Source of the DNA: Planctomycetota bacterium | GTDB taxonomy: Bacteria > Planctomycetota > UBA1135 > GCA-002748355 | Direction of reading: 5' to 3' | Assembly: GCA_002685965.1 (NCBI GenBank) | Contig: NYZE01000076.1 | Coordinates: 1-39,584, forward strand | DNA: 39,584 nucleotides | Shown: in pieces, positions 10,316 to 18,800 of the stretch | How the letters are laid out: each line of letters starts with the position of its first letter | Position numbering within the stretch: the stretch's first letter is position 1 | The notes under the pieces: generated by a model | Database searches by the model: none | The model's input: only the letters and a program-made list of their open reading frames with translations | What the model was told of the DNA's origin: nothing | Program-made: the position numbers and the translations under genes

Positions 10316-11413
10316 ATGGTTCGCAAGATCGATAGAGACCACAGCCGCTTCCGCGAGATCGTGCGCGGTCGGATCAAGCAGGACCTGAAGAAGTTCGTCA
10401 GCTCCGGTGAACTGATCGGGCGCCAGGGCGGCAAGTACGTCTCGATCCCGATTCCGCAGGTCAACTTGCCGAAGTTCCGCTTCGGCAAGAACCCAAAGGG
10501 CGAGGTAGGGCAAGGCGAGGGTGGGGAAGGCGAAGGCATCGAGAAGGGCGATGGCAGCGGGGCGGCGGGCGAAGACTCCGGTCAGCACATCCTCGAAGTG
10601 GACGTGACGCTCGAAGAGCTCGCTGAGATCCTGGGCGAAGAGCTCGAGTTGCCAAACATCGAGCCGAAGGGCAAGAAGGTCATCTCGCAGGCCGGTGGCT
10701 CATGGCGCAGCATCCGCCGTGTCGGCCCGGAGAGCCTGCGACACTTCAAGCGCACGTACCAGGAAGCGCTCAAGCGTCAGATCGCTGCGGGGCTCTACGA
10801 TCCCGACAACCCCTCGATCATCCCCATGCGCGCCGACAAGCGTTACAAGTCGCGTAAGGATACTGTGCAGCCGCAGGCTAACGCCGTGATCGTCTACATG
10901 ATGGACGTGTCCGGATCGATGGGGCGCGAGCAGAAGGAGATCGTTCGCATCGAGGCGTTCTGGATCGACACGTGGCTGCGATCGCAGTACGAGAACATCG
11001 AAGTGAAATACATCGTGCACGACGCGGTTGCACACGTCGTCGACCAGCACACGTTCTTCCACCTGCGCGAATCCGGTGGCACCAAGATCAGCTCCGCCTA
11101 CGAGATTTGTCTGAAGATGATCCGCGACCACTACCCGAGCAGTGAGTGGAATGTCTATCCATTCCACTTCTCCGATGGCGACAACTGGTCGACGCGCGAC
11201 ACCGAGCATTGCATCAACTTGCTGCGCGATCAGATCCTGCCGATGTCGAACCAGTTCTGCTACGGGCAGGTCAAGAGCGCCTACGGATCGGGTCAGTTCA
11301 AGAAGGACCTCGATGCTGCAATGAGGGAGGATCCGTCCCTCGTAACGTCCGACATCCTTGACCGTGATGGCATCCTGCCTTCGATCAAGACCTTCCTCGG
11401 TAAGGGCATGTGA
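10316..11413 (+). CDS. DUF444 family protein (YeaH/YhbH-like, vWA domain)
   Basis: 365 aa from the ATG at 10316 ('[21 protein letters not shown]'); the longer upstream frame overlaps the divergent gene's leader and is not convincing. The N-terminal half is basic with a Gly/Glu-rich linker (~65-85, '[21 protein letters not shown]'-type, given in part). The C-terminal half is a vWA-like domain with MIDAS 'MDVSGSMG' (D197), '[11 protein letters not shown]' and 'FHFSDGDNW'. The family is encoded with PrkA and SpoVR in many bacteria and is thought to act in the same stress or sporulation-related module. Its TGA overlaps the next ATG (TGATG), so it is coupled to spoVR. Confidence 0.93.
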   Translation: MVRKIDRDHSRFREIVRGRIKQDLKKFVSSGELIGRQGGKYVSIPIPQVNLPKFRFGKNPKGEVGQGEGGEGEGIEKGDGSGAAGEDSGQHILEVDVTLEELAEILGEELELPNIEPKGKKVISQAGGSWRSIRRVGPESLRHFKRTYQEALKRQIAAGLYDPDNPSIIPMRADKRYKSRKDTVQPQANAVIVYMMDVSGSMGREQKEIVRIEAFWIDTWLRSQYENIEVKYIVHDAVAHVVDQHTFFHLRESGGTKISSAYEICLKMIRDHYPSSEWNVYPFHFSDGDNWSTRDTEHCINLLRDQILPMSNQFCYGQVKSAYGSGQFKKDLDAAMREDPSLVTSDILDRDGILPSIKTFLGKGM

Positions 11414-12939
11414 TGTCGATGACCACGCTCCCGCTCGTACTGCAAGACCATCAAGCAGAGATCAAGGAGTTGGCGTGCGCTTACGGCCTCGACGCGTACG
11501 AGACCATCTTCGAGATGGTCGACTACGACGAGATGAACATGATCGCCGCGTATGGCGGTTTCCCGACCCGCTATCCGCACTGGCGGTTCGGTATGGAATA
11601 CGAGCAGCTCTCCAAGAGCTACACGTACGGTCTGTCCAAGATCTACGAACTCGTGATCAACAATGACCCGTGCTACGCCTACTTGATGCGATCGAACAGC
11701 CTGACGGACCAGAAGCTCGTCATGGCGCACGTCTACGGCCACTGCGACTTCTTCAAGAACAACTATTGGTTCTCGAAGACGAACCGAAAGATGATGGATG
11801 TGATGGCCAACCACGGCACGCGCATCCGTGGTTACATGGATCGCTACGGGGTTGGCCTGGTCGAGGACTTCATCGACGCGATCCATTCGCTCGACAACCT
11901 GATCGATCCGCACAGTCGTTACATCGAGCGATCGCGCGCCGACCAGGGCGATTCGCAGAGCGATGGCGAAGTCCCGCGCATGCGCGCGAAGGACTACATG
12001 GATCGTTACATCAATCCACCCGCCTACCTCGAAGAGCAGAAGCAAAAGCTCGCCGCGGAAAACAAGCCGTCGCAGCACTTCCCGGCCGATCCAGCGCGCG
12101 ACGTCCTCGGCTTCCTGCTTGAGTGCGCGCCGCTAGAACGGTGGCAGCAGGACGTGCTCGCGATGCTGCGCGAAGAGGCCTACTACTTCGTGCCCCAGGC
12201 GATGACCAAGATCATGAACGAGGGCTGGGCGGTCTACTGGCACTCGACAATGATGTGCCGCCACCTGTGCGAGCCGGAAGAGATCATCACCTACTGCGAC
12301 CACCACTCCGGCACACTCGGTAGTCGTCCCGGCCAGATCAACCCGTACAAGCTCGGCGTCGAACTGTTCCGCGACATTGAGAACCGTTGGGACAAGGGCA
12401 AGTTTGGCATCGACTACCAGCGTCTCGAGGACGCCGACGAGCGTCGTCGCTTCGACCGCGGCGTCGGCCTCGGCCGCGAGAAGATCTTCGAAGTACGGCG
12501 CGACTACAACGACGTGACGTTCATCGATGACTACCTCAATGCCGAGTTCGCCGAAGACCAGAAGCTGTTCGTGTACGGCTTCAACGAGCGCACGGGTCAG
12601 TACGAGGTCGTCGACCGCGATTGGCGCAAGGTGAAGGAGCAGTTGCTGTGGTCGTTGACCAACTTCGGCCAGCCACGCATCAGCGTCGTCGATGCCAACT
12701 ACAAGAACCGTGGCGAACTCTACCTCTATCACGACTGGGGTGGCGTCGACCTGCAGTTACGGGAGGCGGCGCAGACCCTCAAGTCCGTCCACGCGATGTG
12801 GACCCGCCCGGTCCACGTCGAGACCCGCGAAGAGGGTCAGGGTCGGCTGCTCACCTATGACGGCGATGAGATCAAGTTTCGCGAGCTGACGCCATCGGAC
12901 GACGCGCTCGCCGTGGGGCAAGAACCCGACAAGGATTGA
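11413..12939 (+). CDS. SpoVR family protein
   Basis: 508 aa. The ATG at 11413 overlaps the stop of the DUF444 gene; a second ATG six bases on is possible. Family signatures run throughout: 'YGLDAYETIFEMVDYDEMN', 'AAYGGFPTRYPHWRFGMEYE', 'VMAHVYGHCDFFKNN', 'MNEGWAVYWHS' and 'NPYKLGVELFRDIE'. SpoVR proteins are cytoplasmic; in Bacillus they affect spore cortex formation, and in non-sporulating bacteria (E. coli YcgB) they belong with YeaG/YeaH in stationary-phase or stress responses. The conserved His and Glu residues suggest a metal or nucleotide site, but the reaction is not settled. It closes the prkA cluster and converges with the HAD gene. Confidence 0.95.
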   Translation: MSMTTLPLVLQDHQAEIKELACAYGLDAYETIFEMVDYDEMNMIAAYGGFPTRYPHWRFGMEYEQLSKSYTYGLSKIYELVINNDPCYAYLMRSNSLTDQKLVMAHVYGHCDFFKNNYWFSKTNRKMMDVMANHGTRIRGYMDRYGVGLVEDFIDAIHSLDNLIDPHSRYIERSRADQGDSQSDGEVPRMRAKDYMDRYINPPAYLEEQKQKLAAENKPSQHFPADPARDVLGFLLECAPLERWQQDVLAMLREEAYYFVPQAMTKIMNEGWAVYWHSTMMCRHLCEPEEIITYCDHHSGTLGSRPGQINPYKLGVELFRDIENRWDKGKFGIDYQRLEDADERRRFDRGVGLGREKIFEVRRDYNDVTFIDDYLNAEFAEDQKLFVYGFNERTGQYEVVDRDWRKVKEQLLWSLTNFGQPRISVVDANYKNRGELYLYHDWGGVDLQLREAAQTLKSVHAMWTRPVHVETREEGQGRLLTYDGDEIKFRELTPSDDALAVGQEPDKD

Positions 12940-12947
12940 CGGACCCT

Positions 12948-12982
12948 CGTTGGTCAGCGCTGTCTGACACCGTTGACCAACG
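12948..12982. terminator. Bidirectional terminator candidate
   Basis: Perfect 9-bp inverted repeat, CGTTGGTCA (12948-12956) and TGACCAACG (12974-12982), with a 17-nt loop. It starts 9 bp after the spoVR stop, between spoVR and the convergent HAD gene. No T-tract is present. Confidence 0.55.
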
Positions 12983-13030
12983 AAACGGTCAGGCGCCATG
13001 TCAGGACGGCAGGGTCGTCCGTGTCGACGG

Positions 13031-13612
13031 TCACCGCGTCAGGGAGACCTCGTACTTCGAGATCCTGCGAATGGCCGTGTCGAAGTTCGGCTCGCGGAAG
13101 TGTGCTCCGGCGATGTATTCGCCGTCGCGGCCAGCCTCGCCGGTGTTGATGACGATCGTGCCGAGGCCGGCGCGGGAGCCGGCGAGGACGTCACTCGAGG
13201 TGTCGCCGATGATCCACGAGCGGCGCAGATTCAGGTCGAACTCTTGCTCGGCCATCTTGAACATGCCGATGTTCGGCTTACGGAACACCGACTCCTTGCG
13301 CCAGCGTCCCTTGCCCTTCGGGTGGTAGAGGCAGGCGTAGAACTTCCGCAGCGGCAGCTGTTGCGCTTCGAAGGCCTGGAGCACGGCTTCCTGGAAGCGC
13401 TTGAAGTCTCGTTCGCGCAGGCGGCCATCGGCGACACCTGGTTGGTTGGTGGCGATGAAGATGTCCATGCGCCGTGAGTCGATCCGGTGCAGGGCTTCGA
13501 GCGCGCCCTCGTAGAAGCGCGGTCGGGCGTAGTCCTCCCGGTCGGTCCACGGTTGCACCAGAATGCCGTGCAGGTCAAAGAAGATGGCTTGCCGTATTCC
13601 GCCCTTTGCCAC
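13031..13612 (-). CDS. HAD-family hydrolase, histidinol-phosphatase/GmhB-like, altered DxD motif
   Basis: 193 aa with a GTG start at 13612, chosen because GGAGG lies 7 nt upstream; the longer ORF runs through a tandem-repeat leader. HAD motifs: motif I 'FFDLHGIL' (~10-17), motif II 'IATNQPGV' (~50), motif III Lys in 'RKPNIGMF', and motif IV 'IIGDTSSDVLAG'. The layout, including 'TNQPG', resembles GmhB/HisB-type phosphatases (heptose-1,7-bisphosphate or histidinol phosphate). The second Asp of the usual DxD (general acid/base) is His here, and the Cys residues that bind zinc in many HisB/GmhB proteins are absent from the loop before motif III. Substrate is therefore unclear, and phosphatase activity may be reduced or changed. 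Confidence 0.8.
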   Translation of the reverse strand: MAKGGIRQAIFFDLHGILVQPWTDREDYARPRFYEGALEALHRIDSRRMDIFIATNQPGVADGRLRERDFKRFQEAVLQAFEAQQLPLRKFYACLYHPKGKGRWRKESVFRKPNIGMFKMAEQEFDLNLRRSWIIGDTSSDVLAGSRAGLGTIVINTGEAGRDGEYIAGAHFREPNFDTAIRRISKYEVSLTR

Positions 13613-13634
13613 GTTCGTTCCTCCGAGCCCCGAT

Positions 13635-13672
13635 GGGGTTGCTGCCTGGGTTGCTGCCTGGGTTACTGCTGG
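13635..13672. repeat. Short tandem repeat in the HAD gene leader
   Basis: About three imperfect copies of an 11-12 bp unit (GGTTGCTGCCTG) lie just upstream of the HAD gene start. They give the 'TQAATQAAT' repeat seen if the frame is read upstream. A slippage-type repeat; no function can be assigned. Confidence 0.6.
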
Positions 13673-13826
13673 GGTTCCAGCGCGGAGTCTCGATCGGCCC
13701 GATGGCGCGGACCCTTGAGGATCGGGGAAGATTTCCAGACTGCGGCCTGAGCCGGATAAGCTGGCCGTGGCCAAGCAAGCACGGCTGTCACATGGATACG
13801 ACCGAGGATTCAGGTGCGCTGCCTGC

Positions 13827-15140
13827 ATGGGACCGCTGGTCCCATCGGTGAGCGAACGGGCGAGGACGTTCGACGGGATCTACGCGCACGCAACGCCCCG
13901 TGGAGTGGGCGCTCGTAGCGTCTTTCGCCTGTCCGGCGATCGGGTGCTGGATGTGGCCGGCGGGCTGGCGTGCTGTGATCTCGCGACCGAGCGTGCCGCA
14001 CGCGAGGGCGAGCTACAGCTGGGGGAAGGACGCGTCACCCTGCCGTGCAGCATGCTCGTGTTTCCTGCGCCGGCCTCCTACACGGGCGAGGACGTCGTCG
14101 AGTTGCACACGATCTCGTCGCCGGCGGTCGTCGAGCTCATCGCCGAGAGCCTCGAGGCGGCCGGGCTGCGCCCCGCGACGCCGGGTGAGTTCACCCGTCG
14201 CGCCTTCCAGAACGGCAAGCTCGAGCTCGACCAGGCCGAGGCTGTCATTGCCGTGATCGGCGCGCGCGATGCGACGAGCCTGCAGTGCGCCGAGGATCTA
14301 CTGCACACGAAGACATCGCGCACGAGCAGACACCGGCGCGCGCTGCTCGAGGTTTTGTCGGTGCTCGAGAGCGGCCTCGACTTCGAGAGTGGCGATACCG
14401 GCGAGGTAGATCCCTCCATGTGGCGGCCGCAGCTCGAACAGGTCTGCGCCGAGCTGGGCGACGCCGTCGGGCGCGAGTCGGCGAAGCCGTCAGGCTTGCC
14501 ATCCTTCCTGCTGCTTGGACCGCCCAACGCGGGCAAGACGAGCCTGTGGAACGCACTCGCGGACGGCGCCGGTTTCGGCATCGTCTCCGACGTGGCAGGC
14601 ACCACCCGCGATGTCCGCTGGGCCGCCTGTGACGGCGGTCGCTACCGTCTCGGCGACGCGCCGGGCCGCGCCCACGGCTGGGAGCGGGACGCTGCCGAGC
14701 AGGAGCTGAAGATCCTGCGCCAGGAGCTCGCGCTGGTGGACGGCTACTGCTGGGTCGAGTCGTGCTGCGCCACCCCGCGCGGCGCGCCGGAGGCCCTCGG
14801 CGCGCCCGCCCTCGTGGTTCAGAGCAAGAGAGACCTGGCCCTCTTCGAGGTCGATGGGCTCGGTTGCTCGGTCCGAACCGGCCACGGTATGGAAGCGCTG
14901 CGCGCCGAACTCGCCGCGCTCGGTGCCCGCAGCGCTTGGGCCGCCGAATGGGAGACCGGCATGCACGCCCGCCTCGCCGCCGCTCACGCCGCCGTCGTCC
15001 GCGCCCTTGATCGCAGCGAGCCCGAGTGCATCGCCGCCGACCTGCGCGAGTCGGTCGCCGCACTCGAGCCCATGGATGCGACGCGGGTGCCCGAGGAAGT
15101 GCTGGACCGGGTGTTCTCAGGCTTCTGCATCGGCAAATAA
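13827..15140 (+). CDS. mnmE: MnmE (TrmE) tRNA modification GTPase, divergent
   Basis: 437 aa if started at the ATG at 13827; a GTG at 13848 ('VSERARTFDGIYAHATP') would align better with the family N-terminus, and no strong RBS decides. MnmE with MnmG makes the cmnm5/nm5 modification at wobble U34 of tRNAs. Visible: the N-terminal formyl-THF-binding domain ('SYTGEDVVELHT', 'TPGEFTRRAFQNGKLELDQAEAV'), helical domain, G domain and the diagnostic C-terminal 'FCIGK'. The G domain has P-loop 'GPPNAGKT' (~231) and G2 'AGTTRD', but G3 is 'DAPG' instead of DTAG and G4 is 'SKRD' instead of NKxD. GTP specificity and switching may differ from the norm. Confidence 0.9.
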   Translation: MGPLVPSVSERARTFDGIYAHATPRGVGARSVFRLSGDRVLDVAGGLACCDLATERAAREGELQLGEGRVTLPCSMLVFPAPASYTGEDVVELHTISSPAVVELIAESLEAAGLRPATPGEFTRRAFQNGKLELDQAEAVIAVIGARDATSLQCAEDLLHTKTSRTSRHRRALLEVLSVLESGLDFESGDTGEVDPSMWRPQLEQVCAELGDAVGRESAKPSGLPSFLLLGPPNAGKTSLWNALADGAGFGIVSDVAGTTRDVRWAACDGGRYRLGDAPGRAHGWERDAAEQELKILRQELALVDGYCWVESCCATPRGAPEALGAPALVVQSKRDLALFEVDGLGCSVRTGHGMEALRAELAALGARSAWAAEWETGMHARLAAAHAAVVRALDRSEPECIAADLRESVAALEPMDATRVPEEVLDRVFSGFCIGK

Positions 15141-15211
15141 GCCGGCGCACGCAGGTAGACCGGGACGTCTAGCTAACGTCGCAACTCGCTGAAACGCAGT
15201 CGCTTGGCTCC

Positions 15212-15256
15212 ATTTCCACTGCTATCATCCACAGCGCTTCCACAGGGTTTTCCACC
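15212..15256. promoter_or_regulatory. Cluster of DnaA-box-like motifs upstream of nrdR
   Basis: Four TTWTCCACA-like 9-mers follow one another on the plus strand: ATTTCCACT (15212-15220), TCATCCACA (15225-15233), GCTTCCACA (15236-15244) and TTTTCCACC (15248-15256). Spacing is 11-13 bp, near one helical turn. A possible -10 element (TATCAT, 15223-15228) overlaps the second. DnaA is known to control nrd genes in some bacteria. None of the copies is a perfect box, so this is only a candidate. Confidence 0.35.
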
Positions 15257-15363
15257 GTCAGGTTTTCAGGGAAAGCCCTCGGGAGCGCCGGTTGGGCGGC
15301 AGGCAGGGCGGAAAAGCGGCGGCCTTACCGGTGCGGCTTTCGCACACCCCGGGGTTTGACTGC

Positions 15364-15864
15364 ATGCGATGTCCCTACTGCAAGGCGGACAACGACCGCG
15401 TCGTAGACACGCGGTCTGCGGCCGATTCCTTTTCGATTCGTCGCCGCAGGCAGTGTGTTCCCTGTGGCCGTCGCTTCACGACCTACGAGAAGGTCGAAGC
15501 GGCATCGCTGTTCGTGATCAAGAAAGACGGCTTGCGGATCGCGTTCGATCGCGAAAAGATCTGCGACGGTTTGTTCCGAGCATGCCACAAGCGTCCCGTA
15601 TCCAAGGAGCAGGTCGAGTCGATCGTCGACCGTGTTGAGCGGCAGTGCGGTGAAGCATTCGATCGCGAGGTGCCGACGTCGATGATCGGCAATCTTGTGA
15701 TGCGTGAGTTGCGTAACCTCGACCAGGTTGCTTATGTGCGATTCGCGTCGGTGTATCGGGAGTTCAAGGACGTGTCGCAGTTTTTGGAGGAGCTGCGACC
15801 CATGCTTGAGAAGCACATGAAGCTCGAGGATGAAAATGGGGGGGAGGTCGGGCGGGCCCAATGA
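15364..15864 (+). CDS. nrdR: NrdR, ribonucleotide reductase transcriptional repressor
   Basis: 166 aa. The start at 15364 gives the invariant N-terminus 'MRCPYCKADNDRVVDTR'. A zinc ribbon uses C3-x2-C6 and 'CVPCGRRFTTYE', followed by the ATP-cone domain (~48-138, 'VIKKDGLRIAFDREKI', 'VMRELRNLDQVAYVRFASVYREFKD'). NrdR senses ATP/dATP and represses ribonucleotide reductase genes by binding paired NrdR boxes; no clear NrdR box was seen just upstream. The C-terminal tail is slightly extended. The stop overlaps the smc start by 4 nt (ATGA), which points to co-translation with smc. Confidence 0.97.
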   Translation: MRCPYCKADNDRVVDTRSAADSFSIRRRRQCVPCGRRFTTYEKVEAASLFVIKKDGLRIAFDREKICDGLFRACHKRPVSKEQVESIVDRVERQCGEAFDREVPTSMIGNLVMRELRNLDQVAYVRFASVYREFKDVSQFLEELRPMLEKHMKLEDENGGEVGRAQ

Positions 15865-18800
15865 GACTGAAGCGACTCACGCTACAAGGGTTCAAGTCGT
15901 TCGCTGACCGGACGGACTTCGATTTCGACGCCGGCTTGAGTGGCGTTGTCGGTCCGAACGGCTGCGGCAAGTCGAACGTCGTTGACGCGATGAAATGGGT
16001 GCTCGGCGACCAACGGCCGAGTAGTCAGCGCGGCAGCGAGATGATGGACGTTGTCTTCCATGGTGCCGAGGGGCGTCCCGCGATGGGGCACGCCGAGGTG
16101 CTCATGGTGCTGGAACACGACCCGAAATCGGATGGTGCGGGCGACGCCCGCGTCGAGACGACCGTCGGCCGACGACTGTTCCGGTCCGGCGAGAGCGAGT
16201 ATCTGCTCAACGACCGCGTCGTACGTCTCAAGGACGTGCGTGAGGCGATGCTCGATACGGGTCTCGGAGTCGGCGCTTACTCGGTCATGGAGCAGGGCAA
16301 GATCGACGCGGTCCTGTCGCAGAACCCGGACGAGCGTCGTTCGATTTTCGACGAGGCCGCCGGGATCAGTCGCTACAAGCTGCGCCGCAAGGAAGCACTG
16401 CACCGCCTCGACAAGACCGGGCTCAACCTCGCGCGGGTGCAAGACCTGCGCCAGGAGAAGGCGACCCGCGTTCGTTCGCTCAAGATCCAAGCGACGCGCG
16501 CGCGTAGCTACCGCGAGACGCGCGAGCGACTCATGGCGCTAGATGTCGCCGTTGCCTTCGTGGACTCGGGCGAGCTGCGCGTTCGTATCGACCAGCTCGA
16601 TGCGGATCTGGAACACGTGGAGCAGCGGGTCGAGTCGTTGACCGCCGACAAGGATCGTGCGCGCGCCGACCTCATCGAGGTCGAGACCCAAGCGCGGTCG
16701 CTGGGCGACCGCCAGGGCGAGTTGCGGGATAGTGCCGTCGCGCTGCGCGGCGAAGAGCGGAGTCGTCGCGAGGCTACGGAGCGGGGCGTGCAAGAGGTCG
16801 AGCGGCTCACCCAGGCCGGCGCTCGGGCGGCGGAAGAGCACGAGCGGGTCGGCGAATCGCTGAACGGCGCGGTTGCCGATCTTGAGGCACTGAAGCGGCA
16901 GCACGACGAGGTCGCGAAGTCGTTTCCGGCCACAGCAACGGTGCTGGAAGAGAAGACGCGCCAGGCACACGAAGCGCGGCGGCTGTTCCGTCAGACGCAT
17001 GAAGAGCGCGAGGACGTGCGTGGTCGGCTGCTCGAGGCGATGCAAGGGCGCACACGCGCGCGCAATCGCGTGCGCGACGAAGAACTCGCTGACCGTGGGT
17101 TCGTGGCGCGGCGTGAGCGGTTGCAGCGTCAGCGCGACGATCTCGGGGCGCGCCTCGCCACGAGTGTGACCGAAGGCGAGGCCGAGCGGGCCGACGTTGC
17201 CGCGCTGGGCCTTCGTGCAGCGCGCGTTGCCGACATGCAGCGCGACCATGCGACGCGAGTCGATGAGGGCGAACGCCAGCGCGACGAGCTCCTGCAACGC
17301 CGGCACGAGTTGGCCAGCGAGCGCTCTTCGATCGGCTCCCAGCTCAAGCTGCTCGATGAGCTGGAGACTTCGCACACGGGGCTCGATGAGGCCGCGCGTG
17401 AGCTCCTGGCCTCCGACCGCGTTGTCAGTCGACTGGTCGAACGCATCCGCTGCTCGCTCGAGGTTGGCCCCGCCGTCGAGGCCGTGCTCGGACAGCGAGT
17501 GCACGGGCTGCTCATCGAGGACTTCGATCGCATCGCCACGGCGTTGGATGAGCTGGCGGCGCGCAAGGGTGGCGGTCAGCTTGCGCTGATCGATGTCGGT
17601 CGCACGCCGGACGGCAACCCGCCGCCGGCAAGCGGAGCGCCGCCATCGGCCGCTGACGTCAAGCCGACGGGTCGGCCGTTGATGGACTACTTGCGCTGCC
17701 CCGAGCCGGTGCACGGGTTGTTACAGGACGCGCTGCGTGGCGTCGTGTTGGTGCCCGACCTGGGTGCGGCGCGCACGCTGCGCGCGACGGCCTATCCGCC
17801 GCGCGTGATCGTGACCCTGCGCGGCGAAGTTCTTGACGGGGCATGGGTCTCGGCCGGCGTCGTCGAACCCGCCGCCGGACTGTTGCAGCGTCGTAGCAAT
17901 CTCGAGCGTCTGCGCGCCAAGCAGATTGCAGTCGACGTGCGCATTCAGAAGGCGACCGGTCAGGCCGCTTCACTCGACTCGGTGCGCGAACGGCGACTCG
18001 TGCAGCGGGTTCGGCTCGAGCGTGCCCGGGACGCGTTGTCCGAGAAGTGCACAGGCCTGGAGCATCGCCTCAAGGCACGCGAGTCGCGGGAGCGCGAGCT
18101 GGCGACGGAGTGCGAGGACGTGCAGGCGGAGTTCGACGAACTGTCCGCGGAGCGCATCGGCTGCAAGGTGCGCATGATGGCGCCGCTGATCGACAGCTGG
18201 TTACTCGAGCGCAAGGAGGCCGGACTCGAAGTTCGGCAGCGCGATCTCAACACTCGTCTGACCGAGCGTGATCGGCAGGTGCACGACACGCAGGACATCC
18301 TGTCCTCTTTCCAGTCGAAGAAGGCCAGCCTCGAAGCCGAGCTCGAAGGGTTGGTCGAGCGACGCGATCTGCTGGCGAACAGCGTTGCCGAGCTGCGCAG
18401 TCGTCATCAGGGTCTCGCCGACGAGGTCGAGGCTGCCGCCAGCGAGCGCTCGACGCTGGAGACGCGCATCGCCGCGTGGGCCGCCGAGATCGCCGATCTG
18501 TCGTGTCGTGCGGCCTTCCTCGAGGACCTGAACGAGCAAGTTGCCGACAGCACGCGCGAGTTGGCGCGCGAAGTCGAGCAGCAGCACGAGAAAGCCGAAG
18601 CGGCGGACGAAGACCTGCTGCGCGCACGCGACGAGCGCTCGGAGGCGATGCTGGCGCAGCGCGAAGCGGCGGTGCACCTCGACGGCATCGACGTGCGGAT
18701 CGCTGAGACGTGGCAGCTGGAACTCAGTCGCTTGCGCGGTGAGATCAGCGGGCGTGGGTTGTGGGGTCATGGCGATGTGGAAGGGCCACCGCCTCCAGAA

